Assembly (NCBI GenBank): GCA_018001225.1
Contig: JAGNIJ010000042.1
Span: forward strand, 1-38,311
DNA length: 38,311 nucleotides
Direction of reading: 5' to 3'
DNA from: Kiritimatiellia bacterium
GTDB taxonomy: Bacteria > Verrucomicrobiota > Kiritimatiellia > CAIQIC01 > JAGNIJ01
Shown: positions 9,091-17,004 of the stretch, piece by piece
Layout: the number at the start of each line of letters is the position of its first letter
Position numbering within the stretch: the first letter of the stretch is position 1
Made by a program: the position numbers and the translations under genes
The notes under the pieces: model-generated
What the model was told of the DNA's origin: nothing
Database searches by the model: none
The model's input: the letters and a program-made list of their open reading frames with translations, nothing else

Positions 9091-9122
9091 GCTAGGCCAT
9101 ACTTTGCAAAGTATGGCCTAGC
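9091..9122. repeat. Perfect 32-bp palindrome, copy 1
   Basis: GCTAGGCCATACTTTG is followed directly by its exact reverse complement. CTTTTG follows on the plus strand, so weak terminator function is possible. The central 30 bp recur exactly at 9248-9277. Confidence 0.8.
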
Positions 9123-9245
9123 CTTTTGCGGCCTGATCCGCGAAATTACAATTAAGAAATACTAATGTGTATAATATGTAACCTATTCTATAACAAATAG
9201 AAGCAATACGTGCGGATATTCTCTATGGGCGAAATCGCAGGATAG

Positions 9246-9279
9246 CCCTAGGCCATACTTTGCAAAGTATGGCCTAGGG
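9246..9279. repeat. Perfect 34-bp palindrome, copy 2
   Basis: CCCTAGGCCATACTTTG and its reverse complement form a loop-free palindrome. The 30-bp core is identical to copy 1, with centres about 156 bp apart. It lies about 150 bp upstream of the GT-C gene at 9429. No T-run follows. Confidence 0.8.
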
Positions 9280-9428
9280 TCCTGAGTCTTCGTGTGCATG
9301 CTGGCTGGCGGGATGCCGAGCCAAGGGCCCTCTGAATATTTCCAAGGAGAGGCTGGGGAGAACCGCCAAATCGGACGAGGCCACAATAAAGAAGGTGATT
9401 CTCTCCGCGGTGTCATTATTCTGTATGT

Positions 9429-11144
9429 ATGAAAAGGGATGTCTGGCTGATCCTGGCCTTGACCGTCGTTTTTGCAGTGACCGGGGGGGCGCCGTATTTC
9501 CATCCGGACGGACTCGTGGATGAGGCGGTGACCGCGCTCGACCACCGTGGACGCACGGGCTTTTTCTGGTACCCCGGGTTCATCATATACCTGAATGCCA
9601 CCGTCTATGGCGCGCTGCGCGGGCTAAGCCGGCTCTTCGGCGGGCCCGGGGATTGGGACGCGCTGGGGGACGCCCTGGACGCGCTGCCCGGCCTGTCCTT
9701 CAACACGCCGGGCCATCTGGTCACGGTGGCGTTCGCCTTCCTCGGCGCCCTGGCGGCCTATCTCGTGGTCCGCCGGTTGACCGGCAGCCGCGGCCCGGCC
9801 CTGTTCGCGGCGGGCCTGCTGGCCGTCTCGCTGCTCTGGGTGCGCAACGCGCACTATGTCACGCCCGACGTTCCGCTGGCCTCGCTCTGCCTGCTCACCG
9901 TGTACGCGACGCTCGTCGCCGTCGGGGCCGGCGCCCCGTTCGCGCGCCGGCACCTCGTGCTCCTGGGCGTGTGCCTGGGACTGGTGGCCGCGACGAAATA
10001 CAACGGCGCAGTCGTGGCGCTGCCCGTGGGACTGGCCATGCTCTGGTCCTACCGGGGCCGCTATCCCCGGATGATCGGCGACGGGCTGCTGCTGGGCGCC
10101 GTGGCGATCGCGGTGTTCGCGGCGCTGAACCCGTACCTGTTCATCGACTGGAAGACGGCGCACGAGCAGTTCCTGTTTCTTGCCAACGAGTTCAGCGTCG
10201 GCAAGCTGGGCTTCGAAATCGAGAGCGGCTGGCGGCACCACCTGGCCGACTCGCTCTACCACGGCTACGGGCCGGTGCCGATGCTCCTGGCGGCCATCGG
10301 AATCATCCGGGTGCTGGCGGGCCGCGATATCCGCGCGCGGGACAAGGCCGTGCTGTTGGCCTTCCCGGTCGTCTTCTTCCTGCTCATGGGCCACGAGAAT
10401 GTTTCGTTTGCCCGGCACATCGTGCCGATCCTGCCGTTCGTCGCCGTCCTCTCGGCGCTGGGCGGGGCCTGGGTGTTCGAGACGGCGCGCCGCTGCGTGC
10501 CGGAGCGCGCTCTCCCGTGGGTCCTGCTCGCCCTGGTCCTGCTGGCGCTGGTCCCGGGCGCCCGGCAGTCGGCCCGGCACAACGCGCTGCTCGCGGCGGG
10601 AGATACGCGGCAGGACCTGGTGCAGTTGCTGCGCTCGGCGTCGAATCTGCCGACGGTCAACGTGTATGCCGGCTACTACGGCAAGCGCGATGTGCGCAAG
10701 GGCCGCCTGCCGTTCCGGCATTTCGTCATGAGCAGCACGACTTTCAAGGAAAAGCGCGATCCAATCCGCGGCGTCTTTCACCACCCCCTGGATATCATCG
10801 TGCTCGACAGCTTTTCCCACGACCGGCTCCTGCGGCCGGACGGCAGCCGCACGGAAGCCCCCGCGCCCGGCGAGTTCGAGGATTTACGCGTGCTGCAAAT
10901 CAGTCCTTTCCGGATCGACAAGACGCAGGTGCCCCTGACGTCGGAATCCATCTATTCTCCCTCGCTGCCGGACATGCGGTATCGCCGGCGCGCCGGCCCG
11001 TTCATTGAAATCTATTGCAGGGCCGGACCGGTGGCCGACGGCCTTCGCGCGGCCCTCGAACGCTCGGGCGTGCCCGGAGCGTGGCGCCCCGGCCGCGAGG
11101 GATACTACTTCAACCGCGCCGGCGGCCCCATCGAACTGCGCTGA
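9429..11144 (+). CDS. GT39-like (ArnT/PMT-type) membrane glycosyltransferase
   Basis: A 571-residue protein with an N-terminal membrane helix, then HPDGLVDEAV (Asp31-Glu32), the acidic donor-site segment of GT-C enzymes. VRNAHYVTPDVPLASLCLL, AATKYNGAVVALPVG and SFARHIVPILPF are family-typical segments. There are about ten hydrophobic helices, then a soluble C-terminal part of about 170 residues. It probably transfers a lipid-linked sugar to an acceptor outside the cytoplasm. The start has no clear Shine-Dalgarno. The next gene begins 4 bp after its stop, so 9429-13875 looks like one operon. Confidence 0.78.
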   Translation: MKRDVWLILALTVVFAVTGGAPYFHPDGLVDEAVTALDHRGRTGFFWYPGFIIYLNATVYGALRGLSRLFGGPGDWDALGDALDALPGLSFNTPGHLVTVAFAFLGALAAYLVVRRLTGSRGPALFAAGLLAVSLLWVRNAHYVTPDVPLASLCLLTVYATLVAVGAGAPFARRHLVLLGVCLGLVAATKYNGAVVALPVGLAMLWSYRGRYPRMIGDGLLLGAVAIAVFAALNPYLFIDWKTAHEQFLFLANEFSVGKLGFEIESGWRHHLADSLYHGYGPVPMLLAAIGIIRVLAGRDIRARDKAVLLAFPVVFFLLMGHENVSFARHIVPILPFVAVLSALGGAWVFETARRCVPERALPWVLLALVLLALVPGARQSARHNALLAAGDTRQDLVQLLRSASNLPTVNVYAGYYGKRDVRKGRLPFRHFVMSSTTFKEKRDPIRGVFHHPLDIIVLDSFSHDRLLRPDGSRTEAPAPGEFEDLRVLQISPFRIDKTQVPLTSESIYSPSLPDMRYRRRAGPFIEIYCRAGPVADGLRAALERSGVPGAWRPGREGYYFNRAGGPIELR

Positions 11145-11148
11145 AGCG

Positions 11149-13053
11149 ATGAAGAAGAACCTGCTGTATGCCCTGTTCAGCGTGCTGGTCACCGCGGGCA
11201 TCTTTGCCTGGCTGTTCCAGCACGTGACGTGGCGCGAAGTGGCCGGCCTGTTGCGCGAGGCCGACCCGCGCGGCCTGGCGCTGTTTCTCCTGGCGTCGCT
11301 GACGATGAGCGTGTTCCGCGCGTGGCGCTACCTCGTCATGCTGCGGGCCTCGGGCTACTCGCCCGGCAAGCTGGCCCTCTACCTGGTGGTGCTCGTCCGC
11401 AACACGTTCTCCGACCTGCTGCCGGCGCGCCTCGGGACGCTGGTGTACATCTACGTGGTGACCGCGCGGCTCGGTATCCCCTTCGGCGCGGCCTCGTCGA
11501 GCTTTGCGCTGGCTTTCATTTTTGACATGATCGCGCTGGCGCCGATGATCGCCTGGGCGGCGGCCGGGCTGGGCGGGGCCCCCGTGGCCGTGCTGGTCGG
11601 ATTCGGCGCGCTGCTGGCCGCGGCGATGATCGCGCTGCTGGCGGGACTGCCCGGGCTCGCGCGCTGGATGGCCGGGCGCGTGGGACGAATTCGCTGGCTG
11701 GGCTCGGCGCGCGCCGCGCGCTGGCGGGAGGCGCTGGAAGACGTCGTCGCGGACCTGCGCAAGGCCCGCGAGGCGGGAATCTACGGGAAGGTGTTCGTGC
11801 TTTCGCTGATGGTGCGGCTTTTCAAATACGCGTCGCTCTACCTGTTCCTCTTCGCCCTCGTGGCGCCGCGGGGCTACGGGTGGCAGGCCCTGCCCGTGTC
11901 GCGGGTCTTCACCGGGCTCTGCGCCGCGGAGGCCGCCGCCAGCCTGCCGGTTTCCGGCCTCGCCGGGTTCGGCGCCTACGAGGGAACGTGGACCCTGGTC
12001 TTCCAGTGGCTGCTCTTCCCCGCGCCGCTGGCCGTGATGACGAGCGTGGCGCACCATCTCTTCACGCAGATCTATGGCTACGCGCTCGGCGGGCTGGCCC
12101 TGCTGCTGCTCCTGCTGCCCTTCTGGCGGCGCCGGCCCGCCGCGGCCCCGCCGCGCCGCGAGTCCGCCGGGCGCTTCGCGGCCAGGCTGACCGCGCTCCT
12201 CGCCGGTGTCGCCGCACTGGCCGTGCTGTTGTACCGCCTGTGCCCGGCCGCCCGGGCGGAGTCCGTCCCGTCCCCGCCGTCGGAACAGGAGAAGGCCGCC
12301 CTGTCCCAACTCGCCGGCCGCCTCCGCGGCCGCGTGGTGTTCCAGCGGCCCGACGGCATCTACGCCGCCACCCTCGGCGAGACCGCGCCCGTGCATTTGG
12401 CCTCACATGGCAGTTTCCCTCGATGGTCCCCGGACGGCCGGCACGTCGCGTTTCTCCAAAGCAACCGCGTAACGTGTATCGCGCGCGGCGGCGGGGAGCC
12501 CGAACCGCTGGCCGAGGTCTTCGCGCCCCGCGCCCTGGCGTGGCATCCGTCCGGCGCGGAAATCTACTTCACGGACGGGCTGCTGATCCGCGCCGTACAT
12601 GTCGAGACGCGCGCCGTCCGCGACGTGATCTCCGGCCACCAGTTCCGCGAGCTCGACATCGCCCCGGACGGCCGGCTGGCCGTGACCGTGCGGGGGAGGG
12701 GAATCTCGATCATGGGCTTCGACCCCGCGTCCGGCCGATCATGGCGGATCGCGGGCGGCTGCTCCGCCAGCCTGTCGCCCGACGGCAGGCGGGTGACCAA
12801 CAACGAGGGCGACCACCGGAAACTGTCGATCCGCGATTTCGAGTCCGGCGCGCGGCAGGGGACCGTGAACGCGCCGCCGGGCCTGGCGTTTGACAACCAG
12901 TTCTGGTCCAATGACGCGGGCTGGATGGCGAGCCGGTCCGAGGGGCCGTTCGAGGATATATTCGTCCACGATATCTTGAAAAACGAGGCCGTCCGCGTAA
13001 CGTTCCTCGGGCAATGCGATCGGCCCGACCTTTTCATTGAAGCCGGCGACTGA
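11149..13053 (+). CDS. Flippase-like LPG-synthase TM domain fused to TolB-like beta-propeller
   Basis: A 634-residue two-part protein. Residues 1 to about 330 are a multi-helix domain of the lysylphosphatidylglycerol-synthase TM/UPF0104 family (FRAWRYLVML, FSDLLPARLGTL, GFGAYEGTW), often proposed to flip lipids or lipid-linked sugars. After an Arg/Pro-rich linker comes an extra helix (about 347-364). Then there are about 260 residues of PD40/WD40-like repeats, including FPRWSPDGRHVAF, LAWHPSGAEIYF and ASLSPDGRRV, as in TolB propellers. I chose ATG 11149 because the protein then starts at the first helix, 4 bp after the previous stop. The fusion is unusual; topology suggests the propeller is extracytoplasmic. 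Confidence 0.82.
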   Translation: MKKNLLYALFSVLVTAGIFAWLFQHVTWREVAGLLREADPRGLALFLLASLTMSVFRAWRYLVMLRASGYSPGKLALYLVVLVRNTFSDLLPARLGTLVYIYVVTARLGIPFGAASSSFALAFIFDMIALAPMIAWAAAGLGGAPVAVLVGFGALLAAAMIALLAGLPGLARWMAGRVGRIRWLGSARAARWREALEDVVADLRKAREAGIYGKVFVLSLMVRLFKYASLYLFLFALVAPRGYGWQALPVSRVFTGLCAAEAAASLPVSGLAGFGAYEGTWTLVFQWLLFPAPLAVMTSVAHHLFTQIYGYALGGLALLLLLLPFWRRRPAAAPPRRESAGRFAARLTALLAGVAALAVLLYRLCPAARAESVPSPPSEQEKAALSQLAGRLRGRVVFQRPDGIYAATLGETAPVHLASHGSFPRWSPDGRHVAFLQSNRVTCIARGGGEPEPLAEVFAPRALAWHPSGAEIYFTDGLLIRAVHVETRAVRDVISGHQFRELDIAPDGRLAVTVRGRGISIMGFDPASGRSWRIAGGCSASLSPDGRRVTNNEGDHRKLSIRDFESGARQGTVNAPPGLAFDNQFWSNDAGWMASRSEGPFEDIFVHDILKNEAVRVTFLGQCDRPDLFIEAGD

Positions 13054-13875
13054 ATGAAGAAGACAGCACGATTCCTTTTGACGGCGGGCGTCACGCTCCT
13101 GGCCCTTGGGGGCGTGGGGTACTGGCGACTTCACGTGGCTTGGCGCGTGCCGGGACCGGGGAGCCGCATCGTAATCCCGGTGTTCGCGCTGCATCGCGTG
13201 GTGCCGGGCGAGGCCACGGAATACGTCATGAGCCCCGGGCACCTGGACAAGCTCCTGCGCGAACTGGACAAACGGGGCTATATGCCCGTTTCGCTCGATC
13301 AGCTGGAAGCCGCCTTGCGGCGGGGTGGGCCCCTCCCGAGGAAACCGGCCATGCTCACGTTCGACGACGCCTACCTCGACATGTACGAGCACGCGCTGCC
13401 GGTGCTGAAAAAACGCGGCTGGCCGGCGGTGTTCTTCGTGCCGACGGGTAAGATCACCAGCCCGCCCGCGGAGCGCGTGGTGTGGGGCGACGGCCCGGAC
13501 CCGAAGGCCATGCAGTGGCCGGAAGTGCAGGCGATGAAAAAAGCGGGCATGGAGATCGGCTCGCACGCGTGGACGCACATCAACCTGGTCAAGGCCCTGC
13601 CGGAGACGGTGAAGGCCGAACTGGAGACCAGCCGCCGGATGCTGGCCGAGCAACTCGGCGCGGAGCCGATCGCCCTGGCCTATCCCGGCGGGCGGCACAA
13701 CCGCGAGGTGCGCCGGGCCGCGGCGGAGGCCGGCTACCGGCTGGCCTTCTTGAGCGGCGGCGGTCCGATTCCCCTCGGCATCGACGACCTCTCCGCCTTG
13801 CCCCGGGTCCATGTGCCCGGCTACGTGGATCCCGGCGCGATCGTGCGCTCGCTTCCCGGGAACGAATGGCGTTGA
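13054..13875 (+). CDS. Polysaccharide deacetylase (NodB/CE4 family), membrane-anchored
   Basis: A 273-residue protein. An N-terminal hydrophobic anchor (about residues 6-24) is followed by a NodB domain with the metal and base motif TFDDAY, the metal histidines in SHAWTH, and ALAYPGGRHN near the C-terminus. Such enzymes remove N- or O-acetyl groups from extracellular polysaccharides. Its ATG directly abuts the stop of the flippase-propeller gene, so translation is probably coupled. With the GT-C and flippase genes upstream it suggests export, assembly and deacetylation of one surface glycan. Confidence 0.9.
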   Translation: MKKTARFLLTAGVTLLALGGVGYWRLHVAWRVPGPGSRIVIPVFALHRVVPGEATEYVMSPGHLDKLLRELDKRGYMPVSLDQLEAALRRGGPLPRKPAMLTFDDAYLDMYEHALPVLKKRGWPAVFFVPTGKITSPPAERVVWGDGPDPKAMQWPEVQAMKKAGMEIGSHAWTHINLVKALPETVKAELETSRRMLAEQLGAEPIALAYPGGRHNREVRRAAAEAGYRLAFLSGGGPIPLGIDDLSALPRVHVPGYVDPGAIVRSLPGNEWR

Positions 13876-13891
13876 ACCCTTTGCGCCGCGA

Positions 13892-14025
13892 GGGCGCGGC
13901 GTCTCCATCGTCTGGAGGCGGGGCGCCCTCGCCCCGCAGAGGAACGACGCAAGTTCTGGAGTCGGGCCGTCCCCGGCCCGCAGAGGAAAAGCGCTGGTTT
14001 TGGAGACGGGCCGCCCCCGGCCCGC
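13892..14025. repeat. 44-bp tandem repeat with GC hairpins
   Basis: Units begin at 13911, 13955 and 13999, each opening T(C/T)TGGAG and carrying a GC palindrome such as GCGGGGCG..CGCCCCGC or CGGGCC..GGCCCG. Spacing is exactly 44 bp, with about 2.6 units. The last 25 bp (14001-14025) recur exactly at 22372-22396, and GGGCGCGGCGTCTCCA at 13892 recurs at 22339. It fills the gap between two convergent genes and may also stop transcription. Confidence 0.75.
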
Positions 14026-14029
14026 AAAA

Positions 14030-15076
14030 TCAGGATCCGGCGTTGTTGATCCGACACAATAACTTGTGCATTTCCTCCGCGATCCGGCGGCGGCCGTCCT
14101 TGACCTGGTGGATGCCGTCGTCGCTGAAGAGCGCGTCCTGTTTCTCCTCGCGGAAGATTTTCTCCAGGTCGAGGAGCGGCGCGCCGGTTTCCGCCGCGAC
14201 CTCGCGCGTGAGCTCGGTGTATTCGTCGTGCAGACGGTAGGCGTCCTCGATCCGCGCGACCTGGCGGTTGGCCACGAGCAGCGGGGTCAGCACCGAGGCC
14301 CGCGGCGCCGTGACCAGGATCGGCGTCGCGCCGACGGCCCGGATTTCGCGGACCAGCGTATCGAGATTCTGCCGGTACTCGTCGGGCGGCACGCGCAGGA
14401 CGTAGTTGTCCGCGTCGGGCTTGGGCCGCTTCGCCCCGCGGCTGACGATGAACTGGTAGAGCCGCGAGCGATTCAGCAGTTTCTGGATCCGCCCGGAGAG
14501 GGGCCCGGCCCGGCGGGCCAGCTTGAGCCGGTCGGTCAGGTCGTCGCGCCAGTGGTCGTTCCAGCCGAAGTAGAGCGTGACGTAATCCGGCTGCAGGTAC
14601 TTCGTCTGGCGGCGGAAGAGCCGCAGGCCGTGCTCGGTGGAATAACCGTGGACGGCCATGTTGAACGCTTCCCAGGGCCGCGGGGTAGGGGGGGCGTTGG
14701 TCAGCCGCTCGTGGAGGAAATCGGCGTACGGCGGGTTTCCCGAGGCCGTGCAGGAATCGCCCATGCAGATCACGCGCACGGTGCCGGCCGGCTTGTTCGA
14801 TTCCGCTTCGCGGCCGAGGAAGCCCAGCGAGTTGATCCGCCGCCCGCGCCATTCCGCGCCGGGGTTGAACCGGAACTGGAGTTCCGAGTCGGGGATCATC
14901 CCGCGGTCGTCGTCCGGGTTCGACTTGCCGTCGCGCCCGACGATGGTGATCGGCTGCACGGGGGCGGAAAAGCGGACGAGGCGCAGGGCCAGTTCCCCTC
15001 CGATCAGCACCGCGCCGGCGGAAAAAACGGCCAGCAGGAGACGACGTAGCCACCAGCTTCCGCGCGTTTCGGTCAT
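14030..15076 (-). CDS. SGNH/GDSL-family hydrolase, membrane-anchored
   Basis: A 348-residue protein with one N-terminal helix (about 11-27) and an extracytoplasmic SGNH domain: GDSCTASGN (nucleophile Ser108), FGWNDHW (block with the oxyanion Asn) and DDGIHQVKDG (Asp320 and His323). These enzymes are usually esterases, often de-O-acetylating glycans. The start at 15076 is well supported: it overlaps the upstream stop by ATGA (15073-15076) and has GGAGG 8-9 bp upstream. It is last of three coupled genes (18080 to 14030), after a GT-C enzyme, so the glycan made by that enzyme is a likely substrate. Confidence 0.87.
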   Translation of the reverse strand: MTETRGSWWLRRLLLAVFSAGAVLIGGELALRLVRFSAPVQPITIVGRDGKSNPDDDRGMIPDSELQFRFNPGAEWRGRRINSLGFLGREAESNKPAGTVRVICMGDSCTASGNPPYADFLHERLTNAPPTPRPWEAFNMAVHGYSTEHGLRLFRRQTKYLQPDYVTLYFGWNDHWRDDLTDRLKLARRAGPLSGRIQKLLNRSRLYQFIVSRGAKRPKPDADNYVLRVPPDEYRQNLDTLVREIRAVGATPILVTAPRASVLTPLLVANRQVARIEDAYRLHDEYTELTREVAAETGAPLLDLEKIFREEKQDALFSDDGIHQVKDGRRRIAEEMHKLLCRINNAGS

Positions 15077-17004
15077 GGGAGATTTCCTCCGGGGGCCGGG
15101 ATATCGAAGCGTCCGGGCAGCACGTCGTAGTAGACCACCGTGGGCGTCTCGATGGGCCGGTTTTCGTAGTAAATGCGCCCGATGAGCGTCACGATGTCCC
15201 CGTCCCGGAGGTGGCGGGGCGGCCCGCGCATGCCCGGGGCGCGCAGGATCGGCAGCCGCGCCCCGCCGAAGTCGCCGGGCTGGGACTCGACGATCACGTA
15301 CCCGGCCTTCAGGCAGCCCCACTCGTCGAGTTGTACGAAGCGCAGCCGCCCCCACCAAGCCACGATTTTCAGGTTCAGATCGGTCACGGCGCCGAAGTGG
15401 GCGGCCTGCTCGGCGAAGACTTCCTCGTAGGTGATCCACGGACGCGCCTGGCCCTCGAATTCGTGACGGAGCCCGGCCTTGTCGATGGCCTGGCGCACCT
15501 GCGCCTCGGTGAGGCGCGCAGCCTGGTCCTCCGGCGCTTCAGGCCGGCGCGCCGCGCGGACCAGTCCGGCGGCGTAGACCAGCATGGCGGCGGCCAGCGC
15601 GGCGGCACCGAGCCGGCGGGCGAGCCGCAGGGCGGGCGGGCACGCCGTCCATTCGCTTGTGATCGAGCGCCGCGCGAAGAAAGGATCGACCGCCAGCCGC
15701 AGCAGCCCGTCGAGCGCCAGGGCGGCGAACGGAAGGAGGGCGTACTCGAGCGGCCAGCGGTAACGGTCCGCCGCCCCGTAGATGCCCGCGCCGGCCAGGG
15801 CGGCCGCGAGCCCTATGAGCAGGCTGCCCGCCCAGAGGGCCCCCGGGATTTCCGTGGACCCGCGCGCATCCGTCGCGCGCACGCGCAGGGGGAGCGCGCG
15901 CAGCAGGCCCGCCAGGGCCAGGGTGACCAGGACCATGAAATGGATGCGGCCCCAACCGCCGTGGCTCCATCGGATGCCGAACGCGCGATGCATGAATTCC
16001 GGGACCAGCACCTTCATGCGCCAGATGCAGGACATGACGTACTTGAAGCGGTCGGCGCGGACGAACTCGTCGGTCTCTTTTTGCAGGCGCCGGATCATCG
16101 CCAGTTCCGGCGCGTGCGGTTCGCGCCAGAGGGTCTCGTGCCAAGCCTTGCGGCTGTAGAAACCGGGGCCGTACATCGGGTGCGCGCCGTGCCACGCGTG
16201 GCGAGCGCTGATGGAGGAGTACATCGCGGCGGCCTGGCCGTGGACCCGGTAGTTGCGGTACTGCCACGCGCCGAGGGGCAGGAGGGTCACCAGGACCAGG
16301 ATCGCGAGCGTCCGGAGCCGGGTCCGGGCGGGGACGTGCCGCGCGAAGAGCAGCATCAGCGCGAGGCCCCACAGGAACGCCAGCGCGGACGGGCGGACCA
16401 GGGCGGAGAACCCGAAGGCCAGCCCCGCGACCGTGGCCGTGGCCCAGGACGGCCGCCGCAGCAGGCGTGCACCGAGCCAGAGCGAGACGGCCGTGGTGAA
16501 CACCGTCGTGGGCTCGGACATCAGGCTGTACCCGATGTGGATGTAGGGCGGATGAAAGGCCGCGAGGCCCGCCATGATCAGGCCGACCCGGCGTCCCCAC
16601 ATCTCCCGGCCCCAGAGGTAGGCAATCAAGGGCAGCAGGCTCCCGAGCAGCGCCACGCCCCAGCCGGCGGCGAGCGGGTTCTTTCCTAAAAAGAAATAGA
16701 AGAAGCCCAGGATCAGCGGGTGCCCCGGCGGGATGTAATTTTGCGAGCGGAATTGCTTGAGATAGTCGCCGAAGCCGCGGCCTTCGACGAGGTGCAGGGC
16801 GTGGATGTTCCAGGTCACGGCGTCGGAATCGGGGCGGCCGGTGGCCGGGTCGCCGTAGAACAGGTACGGCTTCGGGCCGTAGCGCAGTTCGTAGCGGAGC
16901 CACAGGGAGAGCGCGCAGAGCGTGAGAAGGATGAAGGCGATCAGAACGCCCCGGTTCTTTTGCGCCATTGGAGGGCGAGCGTCCCCGCGAGCCGGTGTGT
17001 TCAT
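15073..17004 (-). CDS. GT39-like (ArnT/PMT-type) membrane glycosyltransferase
   Basis: A 643-residue protein. After the first helix it has YGDPATGRPDSDAVTWN, an acidic external loop, then IPPGHPLILGFFYF, AAFHPPYIHIGYSLMSEP and SALVRPSALAFLWG, all typical of PMT_2/GT39 enzymes. A soluble tail of about 150 residues follows the last helices. It is expected to move a sugar from polyprenyl phosphate to an acceptor on the outer side of the membrane. Four-bp ATGA overlaps at both ends tie it to the membrane protein upstream and the SGNH hydrolase downstream. A second Met 12 residues inside could also serve as start. Confidence 0.78.
   Translation of the reverse strand: MNTPARGDARPPMAQKNRGVLIAFILLTLCALSLWLRYELRYGPKPYLFYGDPATGRPDSDAVTWNIHALHLVEGRGFGDYLKQFRSQNYIPPGHPLILGFFYFFLGKNPLAAGWGVALLGSLLPLIAYLWGREMWGRRVGLIMAGLAAFHPPYIHIGYSLMSEPTTVFTTAVSLWLGARLLRRPSWATATVAGLAFGFSALVRPSALAFLWGLALMLLFARHVPARTRLRTLAILVLVTLLPLGAWQYRNYRVHGQAAAMYSSISARHAWHGAHPMYGPGFYSRKAWHETLWREPHAPELAMIRRLQKETDEFVRADRFKYVMSCIWRMKVLVPEFMHRAFGIRWSHGGWGRIHFMVLVTLALAGLLRALPLRVRATDARGSTEIPGALWAGSLLIGLAAALAGAGIYGAADRYRWPLEYALLPFAALALDGLLRLAVDPFFARRSITSEWTACPPALRLARRLGAAALAAAMLVYAAGLVRAARRPEAPEDQAARLTEAQVRQAIDKAGLRHEFEGQARPWITYEEVFAEQAAHFGAVTDLNLKIVAWWGRLRFVQLDEWGCLKAGYVIVESQPGDFGGARLPILRAPGMRGPPRHLRDGDIVTLIGRIYYENRPIETPTVVYYDVLPGRFDIPAPGGNLP

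Larger units (their letters stand above)
8844..9428. other. 585-bp intergenic region carrying a MITE-like element and two palindromes
   Basis: I see no convincing gene here. It separates two divergently transcribed genes and holds a 129-bp repeat (8890-9018) and two perfect palindromes (9091-9122, 9246-9279). Between the palindromes lies a stretch of about 120 bp that is much richer in A and T than its surroundings. Promoters for both flanking genes probably lie here, but none stands out. Confidence 0.7.

Noticed and set aside
13911..14026. CRISPR array
   Set aside because: Only about 2.6 units at 44 bp; the whole unit is repeated with no unique spacers, and no cas genes are present.
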